DNA from: Oscillospiraceae bacterium
GTDB lineage: Bacteria; Bacillota; Clostridia; Oscillospirales; Acutalibacteraceae
Assembly (NCBI GenBank): GCA_029227055.1
Contig: JAQXZE010000056.1
Location: 1 to 38,741, forward strand
DNA length: 38,741 nt
Direction of reading: 5' to 3'
A program made the translations under genes and the position numbers. The stretch's first letter is position 1; every line of letters starts with the position of its first letter. This document shows positions 8,400 through 16,511 of this stretch, one piece after another. The notes beneath the pieces were generated by a model that was not told where the DNA came from, did not search any database, and saw nothing but the letters and a program-made list of their open reading frames with translations.

Positions 8400-10454
8400 T
8401 TAAAATTTATACAAATATTTTCCGAAGATATATATCGGCACAGCCGCCCATCCGTGACAAAGGCTGCCCGCCTTTTCAAAATCGTCAGCCCCAAGTTCAG
8501 TTTCCCAGAAGGTCTGACAACCTTTTTCAATCATAGTACCCCATTTCTTTTCTATGTCATTAATAACATAATCGAGATTACTTTCATCGGCTCTAATAAG
8601 AGCGTCATACACATAGATGGTCATTGAAAGTGTAGTAGAAATAAAGTCACCATTTTTAATATGCTCTGTAATAGCTTTAACCTTTTCTTGAGGTACAGCG
8701 TTTACAAAAAGCATAAGACCCTGTGTCAACTCGTGGGTTGGTTTTTCTGAAAGTCTGGTACTGTATGCTGAATATTCCTCACACCAGAAGGCTTCATCCA
8801 TTCTGCGATTGAGTTTTAAACTGTAATTTTGATATTCTTCTGATAAATCGTTCTTTCCGAGCTTTTCGCAAAGCTTTGAAAAACAGAAGAATGCATCCGA
8901 AACAAAGGCATTAAGGGGTAATTCGTAAACATCCTCAGTGAGTACGGCAAAATCATCAAATTCGTCGCCCATACCGTCAAGACCTTTTTTCCACTCATAG
9001 AAATTCCAATTACCCTCCCCCTTATATGAAGGGATAAGTCCGTTTTCTGAAACCCTATTTAAAAATCCGTCTACGATTTTTTTGAGGACATCAAAAAGCT
9101 CATCGGCTAGGTCTACATCCTTTGAATACAAAACATATTCATAAATCTGACGCACAAAAACCGCTGTAAAGCAAGGAATATTAACTATAACCTTACCTGG
9201 CGGGCAAAGGTCTAAGAGGCCGTCTTCTTTTAAGGAATGAGCGATAAGTCTGAAATTTGCCTTTGGAAATTCATACTCAGAAAAAGCATAATATCCGCAC
9301 AAACACTGAACACGGCTATCCATAGTATAAAGCGCCTGCTCTCTCCAAGGACAATCCTCATAATGCTCGTGCATACAAAGAGATAATGTCTTTGAAGCAA
9401 TATCATAGATTTGGCGGTGAAGTGGATTTACGATAGTATGGTTATTCCTATTTAACGGATAATGCTGACGGCGTATTCCCGCATAGCTTACTCTACCCGT
9501 TTTAGAGTAAATATGTAAACTTAAGTATCTAAGTCCTAAACGGAAAAGTGGGTAGAAAAATTCATTCATACCCTCTTTTGCGATATATCTAAAACAGAAA
9601 CTGCGCTCTCCTATCGATGTTCTTACTCGACCGTCATCCAAATGCTCGCCAAAGCCGATAAGCACTTCGGTGCCCCTTGGTAAATCGAGGCAAAAATCTA
9701 ACAGACCTGCAGATTCATCACAGTCATACAAAATCCAAATTCCGTCCGCATCATCAGTTATATCCCATTTTAACGGCTTAGTTTCTACAAACAGTTCGCT
9801 CTTTTCTCTTTTCAAAAGAGCGGCATTCTGCATTCTTATTGCCTTAGTTGCCCTTTTATCGAAATCAGTAAAAACACCAAAATCGACAAGTTTTCCCGAA
9901 ACCTCATTTTCGGTTATAAGTTTTTTAACAGGTCGAGGGGATAGATTTTTTTCCTTTTTTGCTAAAATACAGGGTTTAAAATCTCCAAGTGCAGCCGAAG
10001 CATCAAAATCAAGAGTAAAACCTAATTGACGATTTACCCTTTCACACAACCCTAAAACCCTATTATCAATGGTGGATAAGCAGTCCACACCTGATGAAAG
10101 CAGACACTTATCATCTGAAAAAACAGAAAATATTATTCCTGGAACAAGCTTACTGCGGGTAGAAAAATCTTGCCCTGCAACATAATGCCAAACGAGTAAC
10201 TCGTTTTGACCATCTTTTATAAAATCTGTAATATCAAGAGTGTCATAAACCTGCCAATCCTCATAATCATCATACTGACCCGCATCTACAAAAACGACGT
10301 TTATATAAACGGCGTACTGTGAATGAGCGGCAATATAAAGGGTTGTCTTACCTTTGGGCGCTAAAAATTCAGTTTTATAAATAAAGGCCTTATCCTTTAT
10401 TTCTTGAAGATCAGAATCACAAATAATCCACTGAGCCAAGTCGAAAGTATTCAT
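8400..10454 (-). CDS. GH78-like alpha-L-rhamnosidase (cytoplasmic)
   Basis: 684-residue protein resembling glycoside hydrolase family 78 rhamnosidases: N-terminal beta domains, then a six-hairpin catalytic barrel. The best signature is EDCPWREQALYTMDSRVQ (about residues 365-382), which corresponds to the family's catalytic D-x-P-x-R-E region; a later E-x-W-G-T-like part is seen in WGTMIEKGCQTFWE and HGWAAVPIYIF near the C-terminus. No signal peptide, so it acts on imported rhamnosides. Start codon ATG with AGGAGG at good distance; it directly abuts the stop of the broken MBL gene upstream and was probably co-transcribed with it. Substrate specificity cannot be read from sequence. Confidence 0.85.
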   Translation of the reverse strand: MNTFDLAQWIICDSDLQEIKDKAFIYKTEFLAPKGKTTLYIAAHSQYAVYINVVFVDAGQYDDYEDWQVYDTLDITDFIKDGQNELLVWHYVAGQDFSTRSKLVPGIIFSVFSDDKCLLSSGVDCLSTIDNRVLGLCERVNRQLGFTLDFDASAALGDFKPCILAKKEKNLSPRPVKKLITENEVSGKLVDFGVFTDFDKRATKAIRMQNAALLKREKSELFVETKPLKWDITDDADGIWILYDCDESAGLLDFCLDLPRGTEVLIGFGEHLDDGRVRTSIGERSFCFRYIAKEGMNEFFYPLFRLGLRYLSLHIYSKTGRVSYAGIRRQHYPLNRNNHTIVNPLHRQIYDIASKTLSLCMHEHYEDCPWREQALYTMDSRVQCLCGYYAFSEYEFPKANFRLIAHSLKEDGLLDLCPPGKVIVNIPCFTAVFVRQIYEYVLYSKDVDLADELFDVLKKIVDGFLNRVSENGLIPSYKGEGNWNFYEWKKGLDGMGDEFDDFAVLTEDVYELPLNAFVSDAFFCFSKLCEKLGKNDLSEEYQNYSLKLNRRMDEAFWCEEYSAYSTRLSEKPTHELTQGLMLFVNAVPQEKVKAITEHIKNGDFISTTLSMTIYVYDALIRADESNLDYVINDIEKKWGTMIEKGCQTFWETELGADDFEKAGSLCHGWAAVPIYIFGKYLYKF

Positions 10455-11177
10455 TTATTTTACCTCCTGTGACGGTGCTAAAAGTTGCTCAACATAGTTA
10501 GTATCGGTATTAATAATACGCACCCCTGCTCCGCATTTTATACGGCGATTAATTTCTCTAGCAGTAAAACGCCTGTCGGGGTTAGAAATATCGTCTATAT
10601 AAAGCCAATCAAATTTTTCCCGTGCATTTATAACCTTTGCTAAAGCAAGAGGATAGACAAGGTCACCTTTTGCCATATCGGTTATATCACAAAAATCATC
10701 AACTCCTATTACCGAGCAGTCAACCTCTTTAAGCAAAGCTTCAACACTTACTATCCCGATAAGCATACCCTTTTCCTTGTAATCAGAAATATCATTTTCG
10801 GTATGTACTATAAACCTCTTATTTAAATTTTTATCGGGTGCAATTATTAAATAATCGGTGTTAACGGTTGCATCTTTATCATCGGTCACACAAACAGAGC
10901 CCATAACTTCAAGGCGCTCTTTTAAAACAGAAACAAAAGGACTTTCCTTTTCTGCTCCCAAAACAGTAATTATACCACTATGCCTATGAGTTACAATTAT
11001 GTACTTAATATCTTCGATATTTTTGCCGTATTCCGCCATAGCCTCCAAAACCTGAGGGCCTGGGTCAATAAGTAAAGTATTGTCTATTAAAACAGAAGAA
11101 AATCTGCGGTATTCTCCACCCTTTTCTTCCTTTAAAACTCAATCTGCAGCACCTGTACCTAAAAAGAATAATTTCAT
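10455..11177 (-). pseudogene. MBL-fold hydrolase gene broken by in-frame TGA
   Basis: A complete frame with strong AAGGAG and ATG at 11177 reads MKLFFLGTGAAD, then TGA (11141-11139) at codon 13, then continues open for 227 codons to 10455. The family of MBL-fold hydrolases with this opening has Trp after GTGAAD, so a TGG-to-TGA change explains it. TGA is a real stop elsewhere (rnfE, potC), so readthrough as Trp is unlikely. The metal motif is also wrong: VTHRHSGII instead of H-x-H-x-D-H. Beyond about residue 75 the sequence no longer looks like an MBL fold and may belong to another family (C-terminal part with YIDDISNPDRRFTAREINRR). A shorter product from TTG 11048 is conceivable, but there is no ribosome binding site. 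Confidence 0.7.
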
Positions 11178-11204
11178 TTTTATTCTCCTTTTTCATTTTT
11201 TTAC

Positions 11205-11233
11205 ATTGTACTCTCAGCAAGTATAAAAAGCAA
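11205..11233 (-). promoter_or_regulatory. Promoter of the MBL/rhamnosidase unit
   Basis: Minus strand TTGCTT (11228-11233), 17-bp spacer, TACAAT (11205-11210), about 28 bases before the MBL ATG. Confidence 0.6.
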
Positions 11234-11254
11234 GTATTTTTCTAGATAAAACTA

Positions 11255-11283
11255 AATTAAAGACAGTGCAAAAATGCACTGCC
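11255..11283 (-). terminator. Terminator after sigG
   Basis: Minus strand GGCAGTGCA pairs with TGCACTGTC (one G-U) at 11283-11262, followed by a T-rich tail. It separates sigG from the next transcription unit. Confidence 0.7.
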
Positions 11284-11296
11284 TTTTCTGTTTTAA

Positions 11297-12061
11297 CTAA
11301 CTTTTAATTTTTTTAAGGGCGCATTTTTCAAGTCTTGATACCTGAGCCTGAGATATGCCGATTTCCTCTGAAACCTCCATTTGTGTCTTTCCGCACATAA
11401 ATCTGAGTGAAAGGATTGTCTTTTCCCTATCTGAAAGATTCTTTATTGCCTCTTTTAATGCGATTTCACCAAGAAGATTATTATCGTCGTTATTATCGCC
11501 TACTTGGTCGAGAACATAAATTGTATCCCCGCCGTCTGAATAAATGGGATCATAAAGAGAAATCGGGTCAACAATGCTCTCAAGTGCTATTACCACATCA
11601 GCTCTGGGAAGTGATAACTCTTCTGCTATCTCACTGACAGTAGGCTCTTTCTGATTTTTATTTATCAGCTTTTCTCGCACCTGCATAGCTCTATACGCCG
11701 TATCTTTTATTGAACGACTTACTCTAATAGGGTTATTATCTCTTAGATATCGCCTTATTTCACCTATTATCATTGGCACCGCGTAGGTGGAAAATTTTAC
11801 ATTATGATTCGCGTCAAAATTATCTATCGCTTTCATAAGACCAATACAACCTATCTGAAAGAGGTCGTCTAAATTCTCGCCTCTGCCTGTGAATTTCTGA
11901 ATAACGCTTAAAACAAGCCTTAAATTGCCATTAATGAGGGTTTCTCTGGCTTTAGCGTCTCCTTGTTTCGTAAGGCGCAAAAGTTCTTCCTTTTCGCTCT
12001 CCTTTAAAAGAGGTAATTTAGATGTATCTACGCCGCAAATGCTTACTTTATTATTATACAT
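11297..12061 (-). CDS. sigG: Sporulation sigma factor SigG
   Basis: Late forespore RNA polymerase sigma factor. The N-terminus NKVSICGVDTSKLPLLKE is the hallmark of SigG and separates it from SigF; region 2 (NGNLRLVLSVIQKF, DLFQIGCIGLMKAIDNFD, KFSTYAVPMIIGEIRRYLRD), region 3 and region 4 (GKTQMEVSEEIGISQAQVSR) are complete. The open frame extends to 12115, but the ATG at 12061 is chosen: it has AAAGGGTGG at good distance, gives 254 residues (close to the family's ~260), and the longer version would begin upstream of the apparent SigF promoter. Monocistronic here, not next to sigE. Confidence 0.95.
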   Translation of the reverse strand: MYNNKVSICGVDTSKLPLLKESEKEELLRLTKQGDAKARETLINGNLRLVLSVIQKFTGRGENLDDLFQIGCIGLMKAIDNFDANHNVKFSTYAVPMIIGEIRRYLRDNNPIRVSRSIKDTAYRAMQVREKLINKNQKEPTVSEIAEELSLPRADVVIALESIVDPISLYDPIYSDGGDTIYVLDQVGDNNDDNNLLGEIALKEAIKNLSDREKTILSLRFMCGKTQMEVSEEIGISQAQVSRLEKCALKKIKS

Positions 12062-12081
12062 TTTTTCCACCCTTTCATTAG

Positions 12082-12111
12082 CATTATTGCCACGAAAAGA
12101 TACCGTTAAAC
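12082..12111 (-). promoter_or_regulatory. SigF-type promoter of sigG
   Basis: Minus strand GTTTA (12107-12111), 15-bp spacer, GGCAATAATG (12082-12091). This matches the forespore SigF consensus GYWTA-N15-GGNNANAWTR at every defined position and lies directly before the sigG ribosome binding site. SigF control of sigG is the known arrangement in sporeformers. Confidence 0.75.
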
Positions 12112-12215
12112 CCATATAAAATTTTTTCTTTCGACAAAAAAGACTTGCATTTTCAAGGAGAAGTTGTTAGCGTTTTTTCAAATTTGTAAAAAATCACAAA
12201 ATTTTCCATATTTGT

Positions 12216-12255
12216 GAGAAAATACGAGAAAAAACGAGAAAAAAAGAGTTTAATA
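12216..12255. repeat. Four 10-bp phased A-tract repeats upstream of pot promoter
   Basis: Units GAGAAAATAC, GAGAAAAAAC, GAGAAAAAAA and GAGTTTAATA follow each other with an exact 10-bp period. The A-tracts are in phase with the helix, which should bend the DNA. The array ends about 50 bases upstream of the pot -35 box. A related array occurs before rplM. Confidence 0.75.
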
Positions 12256-12306
12256 TAATTTTTTTATATTTCTAGGTGAAAAATATATTATTTTCGGAAA
12301 TTATCC

Positions 12307-12335
12307 TTGACTTTTCGGCATTTTAGCGTTATATT
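12307..12335 (+). promoter_or_regulatory. SigA-type promoter of potABCD
   Basis: TTGACT (12307-12312), 17-bp spacer, TATATT (12330-12335). Transcription should begin near 12342, leaving a 5' leader of about 208 nt before potA. Confidence 0.8.
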
Positions 12336-12341
12336 TTCTTT

Positions 12342-12549
12342 ATTATAAAATATATAAAAATATTTAACGCATCTGTGTAGAGAGTAATCAAAAACAAACG
12401 GCCGTAGCGTCGGTAAAATTTTAGCTGAACGCTATGAAAAACCCTTTGTTCAGGGCCGTTCAAGAATTGATTACGGGTATCGTATCACAGGGTAAACGTA
12501 AATTTACTTGGTGTCGACACTTGAGTGTTGAACAAAGGGGGATGCTTAA
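12342..12549 (+). ncRNA. Structured 5' leader RNA of potABCD, candidate riboswitch-like element
   Basis: The leader contains a series of nested complementary segments: CTGTG 12373-12377 with CACAG 12486-12490; GTAATCAA 12384-12391 with TTGATTAC 12467-12474; AACGGCC 12397-12403 with GGCCGTT 12454-12460; TAGCGT 12405-12410 with ACGCTA 12429-12434. Then come hairpins GTAAA/TTTAC (12492-12507) and CGACAC/GTGTTG (12515-12530, one G-U). In addition CCCTTTGTTCA (12442-12452), single-stranded inside the second helix, is an exact 11-nt complement of TGAACAAAGGG (12529-12539), which includes the potA ribosome binding site. That pairing makes a pseudoknot and would hide the site. No known riboswitch class was recognised; polyamine sensing is only an inference from the downstream genes. 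Confidence 0.65.
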
Positions 12550-13668
12550 ATGAAAAAAGAGAATATTGTTGAGCTTAAAAATGTATCGGTTTCATTTGAC
12601 GGGGAGAAAATTTTAGATTCCTTAGACCTTTCAATTAAAAATAAGGAATTTATCACCCTTTTAGGTCCATCGGGTTGCGGTAAAACTACAACCCTTCGAA
12701 TCATTGCAGGATTTTTGGACCAGGATGAAGGCGATGTTTTTTTTGAGGGAAATTTACTGAATGGTGTTCCTGCTTACAAAAGGCAGATTAACACCATTTT
12801 TCAGCGTTATGCCCTTTTTCCTCACCTTAATGTTTACGAAAATGTAGCGTTTGGTTTAAGGGTTAAAAAAATGCCTGAAAATGAAATTAAAGAAAAGGTT
12901 ACCGAGATGCTAAGTCTCGTAAACCTTTCAGGCTTTGAAAAGCGCAGTATTGATACCCTTTCGGGCGGTCAACAGCAGCGTGTTGCAATAGCTCGTGCTA
13001 TTGCAAATCATCCTAAGGTATTACTTCTTGACGAACCGCTTGCAGCTCTTGATTTGAAGCTTCGCAAGGATATGCAAAAGGAGCTCAAACGCATTCAGCA
13101 GCAACTTTCAATAACCTTTGTTTTCGTAACACACGACCAAGAAGAAGCTCTTACTATGTCTGACCGTGTTGTTGTTATGGATAACGGCCGTATTCAGCAG
13201 ATAGGCACTCCTCAGGACATCTATAACGAGCCGCAAAACGCCTTTGTTGCCGATTTTATCGGTGAATCAAATATAGTTGACGGTGTTATGCTCAAAGACT
13301 GTCTTGTAGAGTTTTCGGGGCACAAATTTGAATGTCTTGATAAAGGCTTTGAAGAGAACGAAGCTGTTGATGTAGTAGTTAGACCTGAGGATGTTGACAT
13401 TGTTGATGTTAAATCGGGTATGTTAAAGGGTGTTGTTACCTCTGTTTCTTTCCTTGGTGTTCACTATGAAATCATAGTTGATATAGGCGGATTTAAATGG
13501 ATGATACAAACTACCGACGAGCGTTTTGTTGGTGACAAGGTAGGTTTGTTTATCGAGCCTGATGCAATCCATATTATGAAAAAATCCGAATATTCAGGTC
13601 TTTACGGTGATTATAGCAGTTACAGTGAGGAAATGGATCACCTCTCCGATATAATCGAGGAGGAATAA
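12550..13668 (+). CDS. potA: Spermidine/putrescine ABC transporter ATP-binding protein PotA
   Basis: ATPase of the polyamine importer. Walker [10 protein letters not shown] (residues 39-47), Q-loop in [13 protein letters not shown] signature LSGGQQQR, Walker [13 protein letters not shown] and the switch His in THDQEEA are all intact. The C-terminal ~130 residues form a TOBE-type regulatory domain (VVRPEDVDI; the section ending in IEPDAIHIM). 372 residues, normal for PotA. AAAGGGGG precedes ATG and is the strand that can be paired off by the leader. Three bases before potB; the four genes form one operon. Confidence 0.95.
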   Translation: MKKENIVELKNVSVSFDGEKILDSLDLSIKNKEFITLLGPSGCGKTTTLRIIAGFLDQDEGDVFFEGNLLNGVPAYKRQINTIFQRYALFPHLNVYENVAFGLRVKKMPENEIKEKVTEMLSLVNLSGFEKRSIDTLSGGQQQRVAIARAIANHPKVLLLDEPLAALDLKLRKDMQKELKRIQQQLSITFVFVTHDQEEALTMSDRVVVMDNGRIQQIGTPQDIYNEPQNAFVADFIGESNIVDGVMLKDCLVEFSGHKFECLDKGFEENEAVDVVVRPEDVDIVDVKSGMLKGVVTSVSFLGVHYEIIVDIGGFKWMIQTTDERFVGDKVGLFIEPDAIHIMKKSEYSGLYGDYSSYSEEMDHLSDIIEEE

Positions 13669-13670
13669 TT

Positions 13671-14498
13671 ATGAAGACTAAATCCTTTGGTAACAAACTT
13701 GTCGCCTCTCCTTACATTGTATGGTCGGCAATTTTTATAATCGTTCCCTTAGTAATAATGGTTTACTATTCCCTTACCGACACAAACGGTGTATTCACCC
13801 TTGCTAATATTGCAGGTATCGGCAAATACAAAAAGGCATTTGCTCTTTCTATCCTCTATGCAATAATTGCAACCGTTATTACCCTTTTACTTGCCTACCC
13901 TATGGCATATTTTATGACCAAAATGAAGGTAAGCTCTCAGCGAATGATTATGCTGATAGTTATGCTTCCTATGTGGATGAACTTCCTTATAAGAACATAT
14001 TCCTGGATAACTATCCTTGCAAATACAGGTATTATTAATACCTTTCTTTCAAAGCTCGGTATAGGACCTGTAAAGCTCATTAATACACCCGGTGCTGTTA
14101 TACTCGGTATGGTTTACGATTTTATTCCTTATATGATTTTGCCGATATATTCGGTTATGTCTAAAATCGATAATTCTTTACTTGAGGCTTCCTCTGACCT
14201 TGGTGCTAACAGTTTTACCCGTCTTAGAAGAGTTATCCTTCCCCTTTCTATGCCGGGGGTAATTTCGGGAATTACTATGGTATTTGTACCCTCGGTCAGC
14301 ACCTTCTATATCTCCCAAAAATTAGGTGGTAACAAAACACTACTTATCGGTGATGCTATTGAATATCTTTTCAATGCAGGTCCCGATTTCTACAACATAG
14401 CATCTACCCTGTCTTTGCTTCTTATGGTGCTTATTCTTATAAGTCTTGCCGTTATGAACCGCTTCTCCGACAGTGAGGAAGGAGGAGTTGTAATATGA
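13671..14498 (+). CDS. potB: Polyamine ABC transporter permease PotB
   Basis: Inner-membrane permease with six helices (275 residues). The cytoplasmic EAA loop that contacts PotA is seen as EASSDLGANSFTRLRRVILP. The N-terminal part ASPYIVWSAIFIIVPLVIMV is typical for PotB. Its stop overlaps the potC start by four bases (ATGA), which couples their translation. Confidence 0.94.
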   Translation: MKTKSFGNKLVASPYIVWSAIFIIVPLVIMVYYSLTDTNGVFTLANIAGIGKYKKAFALSILYAIIATVITLLLAYPMAYFMTKMKVSSQRMIMLIVMLPMWMNFLIRTYSWITILANTGIINTFLSKLGIGPVKLINTPGAVILGMVYDFIPYMILPIYSVMSKIDNSLLEASSDLGANSFTRLRRVILPLSMPGVISGITMVFVPSVSTFYISQKLGGNKTLLIGDAIEYLFNAGPDFYNIASTLSLLLMVLILISLAVMNRFSDSEEGGVVI

Positions 14499-15289
14499 AA
14501 TGGTTATCTAAACTTTATGTTTGCTTAATTATTTTCTTCCTATATGCTCCTGTGGCAGTTATGGTGCTATTCTCCTTTAACTCTGCGGAAAGCGTTTGGG
14601 TTTTTGAAGGCTTTTCTTTAGATTGGTATAAAAGTCTGCTTTTTGATGCAACTATGCTTAACGCATTAAAGCACACCCTGATAATTGCGGTTTTATCTGC
14701 AATTATTTCAACTGTTTTGGGCACCGCTGCTGCAGTAGGTATAGAAGCTCTTAAAAACCGTATTGCTAAAAAGGCGGTTATGACTGTAACAAACATTCCG
14801 ATGATGAATGCCGATATAGTTACAGGTATTTCGCTTATGCTTTTGTTTGTATTTATAGGAAAGCTTATAGGTCTCCACGAATCCCTCGGATTTTTTACAG
14901 TCCTTATAGCCCACATAACCTTTAATCTTCCCTATGTAATACTTTCGGTTTTGCCAAAATTAAAGCAAACCGATTCACATTTACCCGAAGCTGCTCTTGA
15001 CCTTGGTTGCACACCTATTCAGGCGTTTTTTAAGGTTGTTTTACCCTCAATTTCAACGGGTATCGCAACGGGTATGATAATGGCTTTCACACTTTCACTT
15101 GATGACTTTGTAATAAGCTATTTTACCTGCGGTCATTATCAGACATTACCTATTGTAATTTACAATATGACCAAAAAGACGGTAACTCCTGACACCTACG
15201 CACTTTCAACCCTTATTTTTGCATCTGTTTTCCTACTGTTAGTGCTTTATAACGCTTTACAGACCAAAGCAGAAAAAAGGAGGGGCTGA
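14495..15289 (+). CDS. potC: Polyamine ABC transporter permease PotC
   Basis: Second permease of the importer, 264 residues and six helices. EAA loop: EAALDLGCTPIQAFFKVVLP; family motif FTLSLDDFVISYFTCG near the C-terminus. Begins inside the last codons of potB with GGAGGAG as ribosome binding site. Ends in TGA, which shows TGA works as a stop in this genome. Confidence 0.94.
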   Translation: MKWLSKLYVCLIIFFLYAPVAVMVLFSFNSAESVWVFEGFSLDWYKSLLFDATMLNALKHTLIIAVLSAIISTVLGTAAAVGIEALKNRIAKKAVMTVTNIPMMNADIVTGISLMLLFVFIGKLIGLHESLGFFTVLIAHITFNLPYVILSVLPKLKQTDSHLPEAALDLGCTPIQAFFKVVLPSISTGIATGMIMAFTLSLDDFVISYFTCGHYQTLPIVIYNMTKKTVTPDTYALSTLIFASVFLLLVLYNALQTKAEKRRG

Positions 15290-15290
15290 T

Positions 15291-16385
15291 ATGAAAAGGA
15301 TATTATCATTACTTTTAATTTTAGCCCTATGTATCAGTCTTTCGGGTTGCGGCTATGAATATGCAGAGCTTGAGCTTGAAGGCGACTACAGCGGTCTTGA
15401 GGGTACTGTGCTTAATGTTTATAATTGGGGTGAATATATTTCCGAAGGCTCAGATGACTGTATTGATACCAATTTAGAATTTGAGCGTATTACGGGTATA
15501 AAGGTAAATTATACAACCTTTGACAGTAATGAGGTTATGTATTCTCAGATTAAAAGCGGCGGCGTTACATTTGACATTGTAATTCCCTCTGATTATATGA
15601 TTGAGCGCCTTAAAAACGAAAATATGCTAAGGAAAATCGATGTATCATCCCTTAAAAATTATCATTACATTGATGAAGCATATAAAAATCTTTATTTTGA
15701 CCCCAATAACGAGTACTCTGTCCCCTACAATGTGGGAATGGTTGGTGTTATCTATAACCGCCGTCTTATCGGAGAGCCTGAGCATTCTTGGAAAGCTCTT
15801 TGGGATAAAAAATATAAAGATATGTCCCTTAATTTCAGCAATCCTAGAGACGCTTTTATGACGGCTCAGTTTATTCTCGGCATTGATCTTAACACTACCA
15901 AAAAGGCAGAATGGGAAGCCGCGGCAGAGTTACTTAAAAAACAAAAGAAATATCTTCAGTCCTATGTAATGGATGAAATTTACGGAAAAATGGAAACGGG
16001 AGAAGCCGCTATCGGTCCATACTATGCGGGTGATTTTCTTACAATGCAGGAAAACAACGAGGATTTGGACTTCTTCTATCCAAAAGAGGGTACAAATATC
16101 TTTGTTGACTCCATCTGTATTCCATCAACCTCTAAAAATTATGAGGCGGCAATGCTTTATATTGACTTTTTGTTAGAGCCCGACATAGCTCTCGCAAACG
16201 CAGAATATATAGGATATGCAAGTCCTCATACAGCGGTATTACAAAATCCCGATTATTACTATTATCAGAATAAAATTCTATATCCTGATAAAGAAGATAT
16301 GCCGAAAGTTCAGTACTATCACGATATGGATTCTAAAACCCGTCTTATTTATGAAAATCTTTGGATTGATGTAAAATTACATTAA
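15291..16385 (+). CDS. potD: Polyamine-binding lipoprotein PotD
   Basis: Extracellular substrate-binding component anchored by lipid: signal peptide with lipobox LSGC (Cys about residue 20), then a PotD/PotF-type bacterial solute-binding fold. Recognisable family parts are LNVYNWGEYI, TFDSNEVMYSQI, FDIVIPSDYMIERL and VPYNVGMVGVIYN. Acidic and aromatic residues expected to contact the amines (for example Trp and Glu in NWGEYI) are present. 364 residues, usual length. It starts one base after the potC stop with AGGAGGGG; followed by a strong terminator. Spermidine versus putrescine preference cannot be decided here. Confidence 0.94.
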   Translation: MKRILSLLLILALCISLSGCGYEYAELELEGDYSGLEGTVLNVYNWGEYISEGSDDCIDTNLEFERITGIKVNYTTFDSNEVMYSQIKSGGVTFDIVIPSDYMIERLKNENMLRKIDVSSLKNYHYIDEAYKNLYFDPNNEYSVPYNVGMVGVIYNRRLIGEPEHSWKALWDKKYKDMSLNFSNPRDAFMTAQFILGIDLNTTKKAEWEAAAELLKKQKKYLQSYVMDEIYGKMETGEAAIGPYYAGDFLTMQENNEDLDFFYPKEGTNIFVDSICIPSTSKNYEAAMLYIDFLLEPDIALANAEYIGYASPHTAVLQNPDYYYYQNKILYPDKEDMPKVQYYHDMDSKTRLIYENLWIDVKLH

Positions 16386-16393
16386 AAATATTT

Positions 16394-16436
16394 AGCGGTC
16401 TTGAATTTTTTGAAATTTAAGACCGCTTTTTTCTTT
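16394..16436 (+). terminator. Terminator after potD
   Basis: AGCGGTCTT (16394-16402) pairs with AAGACCGCT (16419-16427), followed by a run of T. Confidence 0.88.
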
Positions 16437-16443
16437 TATTCAC

Positions 16444-16471
16444 TTTACTTTTTGGAAAATTATGATAAAAT
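16444..16471 (+). promoter_or_regulatory. Possible promoter of the sodium-pump gene pair
   Basis: TTTACT (16444-16449), 16-bp spacer, TAAAAT (16466-16471), about 40 bases before the chosen start. Confidence 0.45.
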
Positions 16472-16511
16472 AGATGTGTTTGAAAAAGAATATTTTTTCG
16501 GAGGTATTAAA

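Noticed and set aside
11139-11141. TGA read as Trp (alternative genetic code or recoding)
   Set aside because: TGA ends rnfE, potC and the gamma-like gene at sensible places and Trp is encoded by TGG throughout; a nonsense mutation is simpler.
12216-12255. A-tract repeats as a CRISPR array
   Set aside because: The units are 10 bp without spacers and there are no cas genes; no CRISPR array was seen anywhere in the window.
12481-12510. Partial likeness to a c-di-GMP-I riboswitch (CACAGGGTAAAC)
   Set aside because: The other invariant parts of that class (GACGCAAAGCC, tetraloop-receptor) are missing, and the segment takes part in the pot leader helices.
14515-14916. 133-codon minus-strand frame within potC
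   Set aside because: Shadow of a membrane protein gene with no start signal.
16401-16511. N-terminal extension of the decarboxylase beta subunit
   Set aside because: It would translate through the potD terminator; TTG 16512 has the ribosome binding site and gives the usual protein length.
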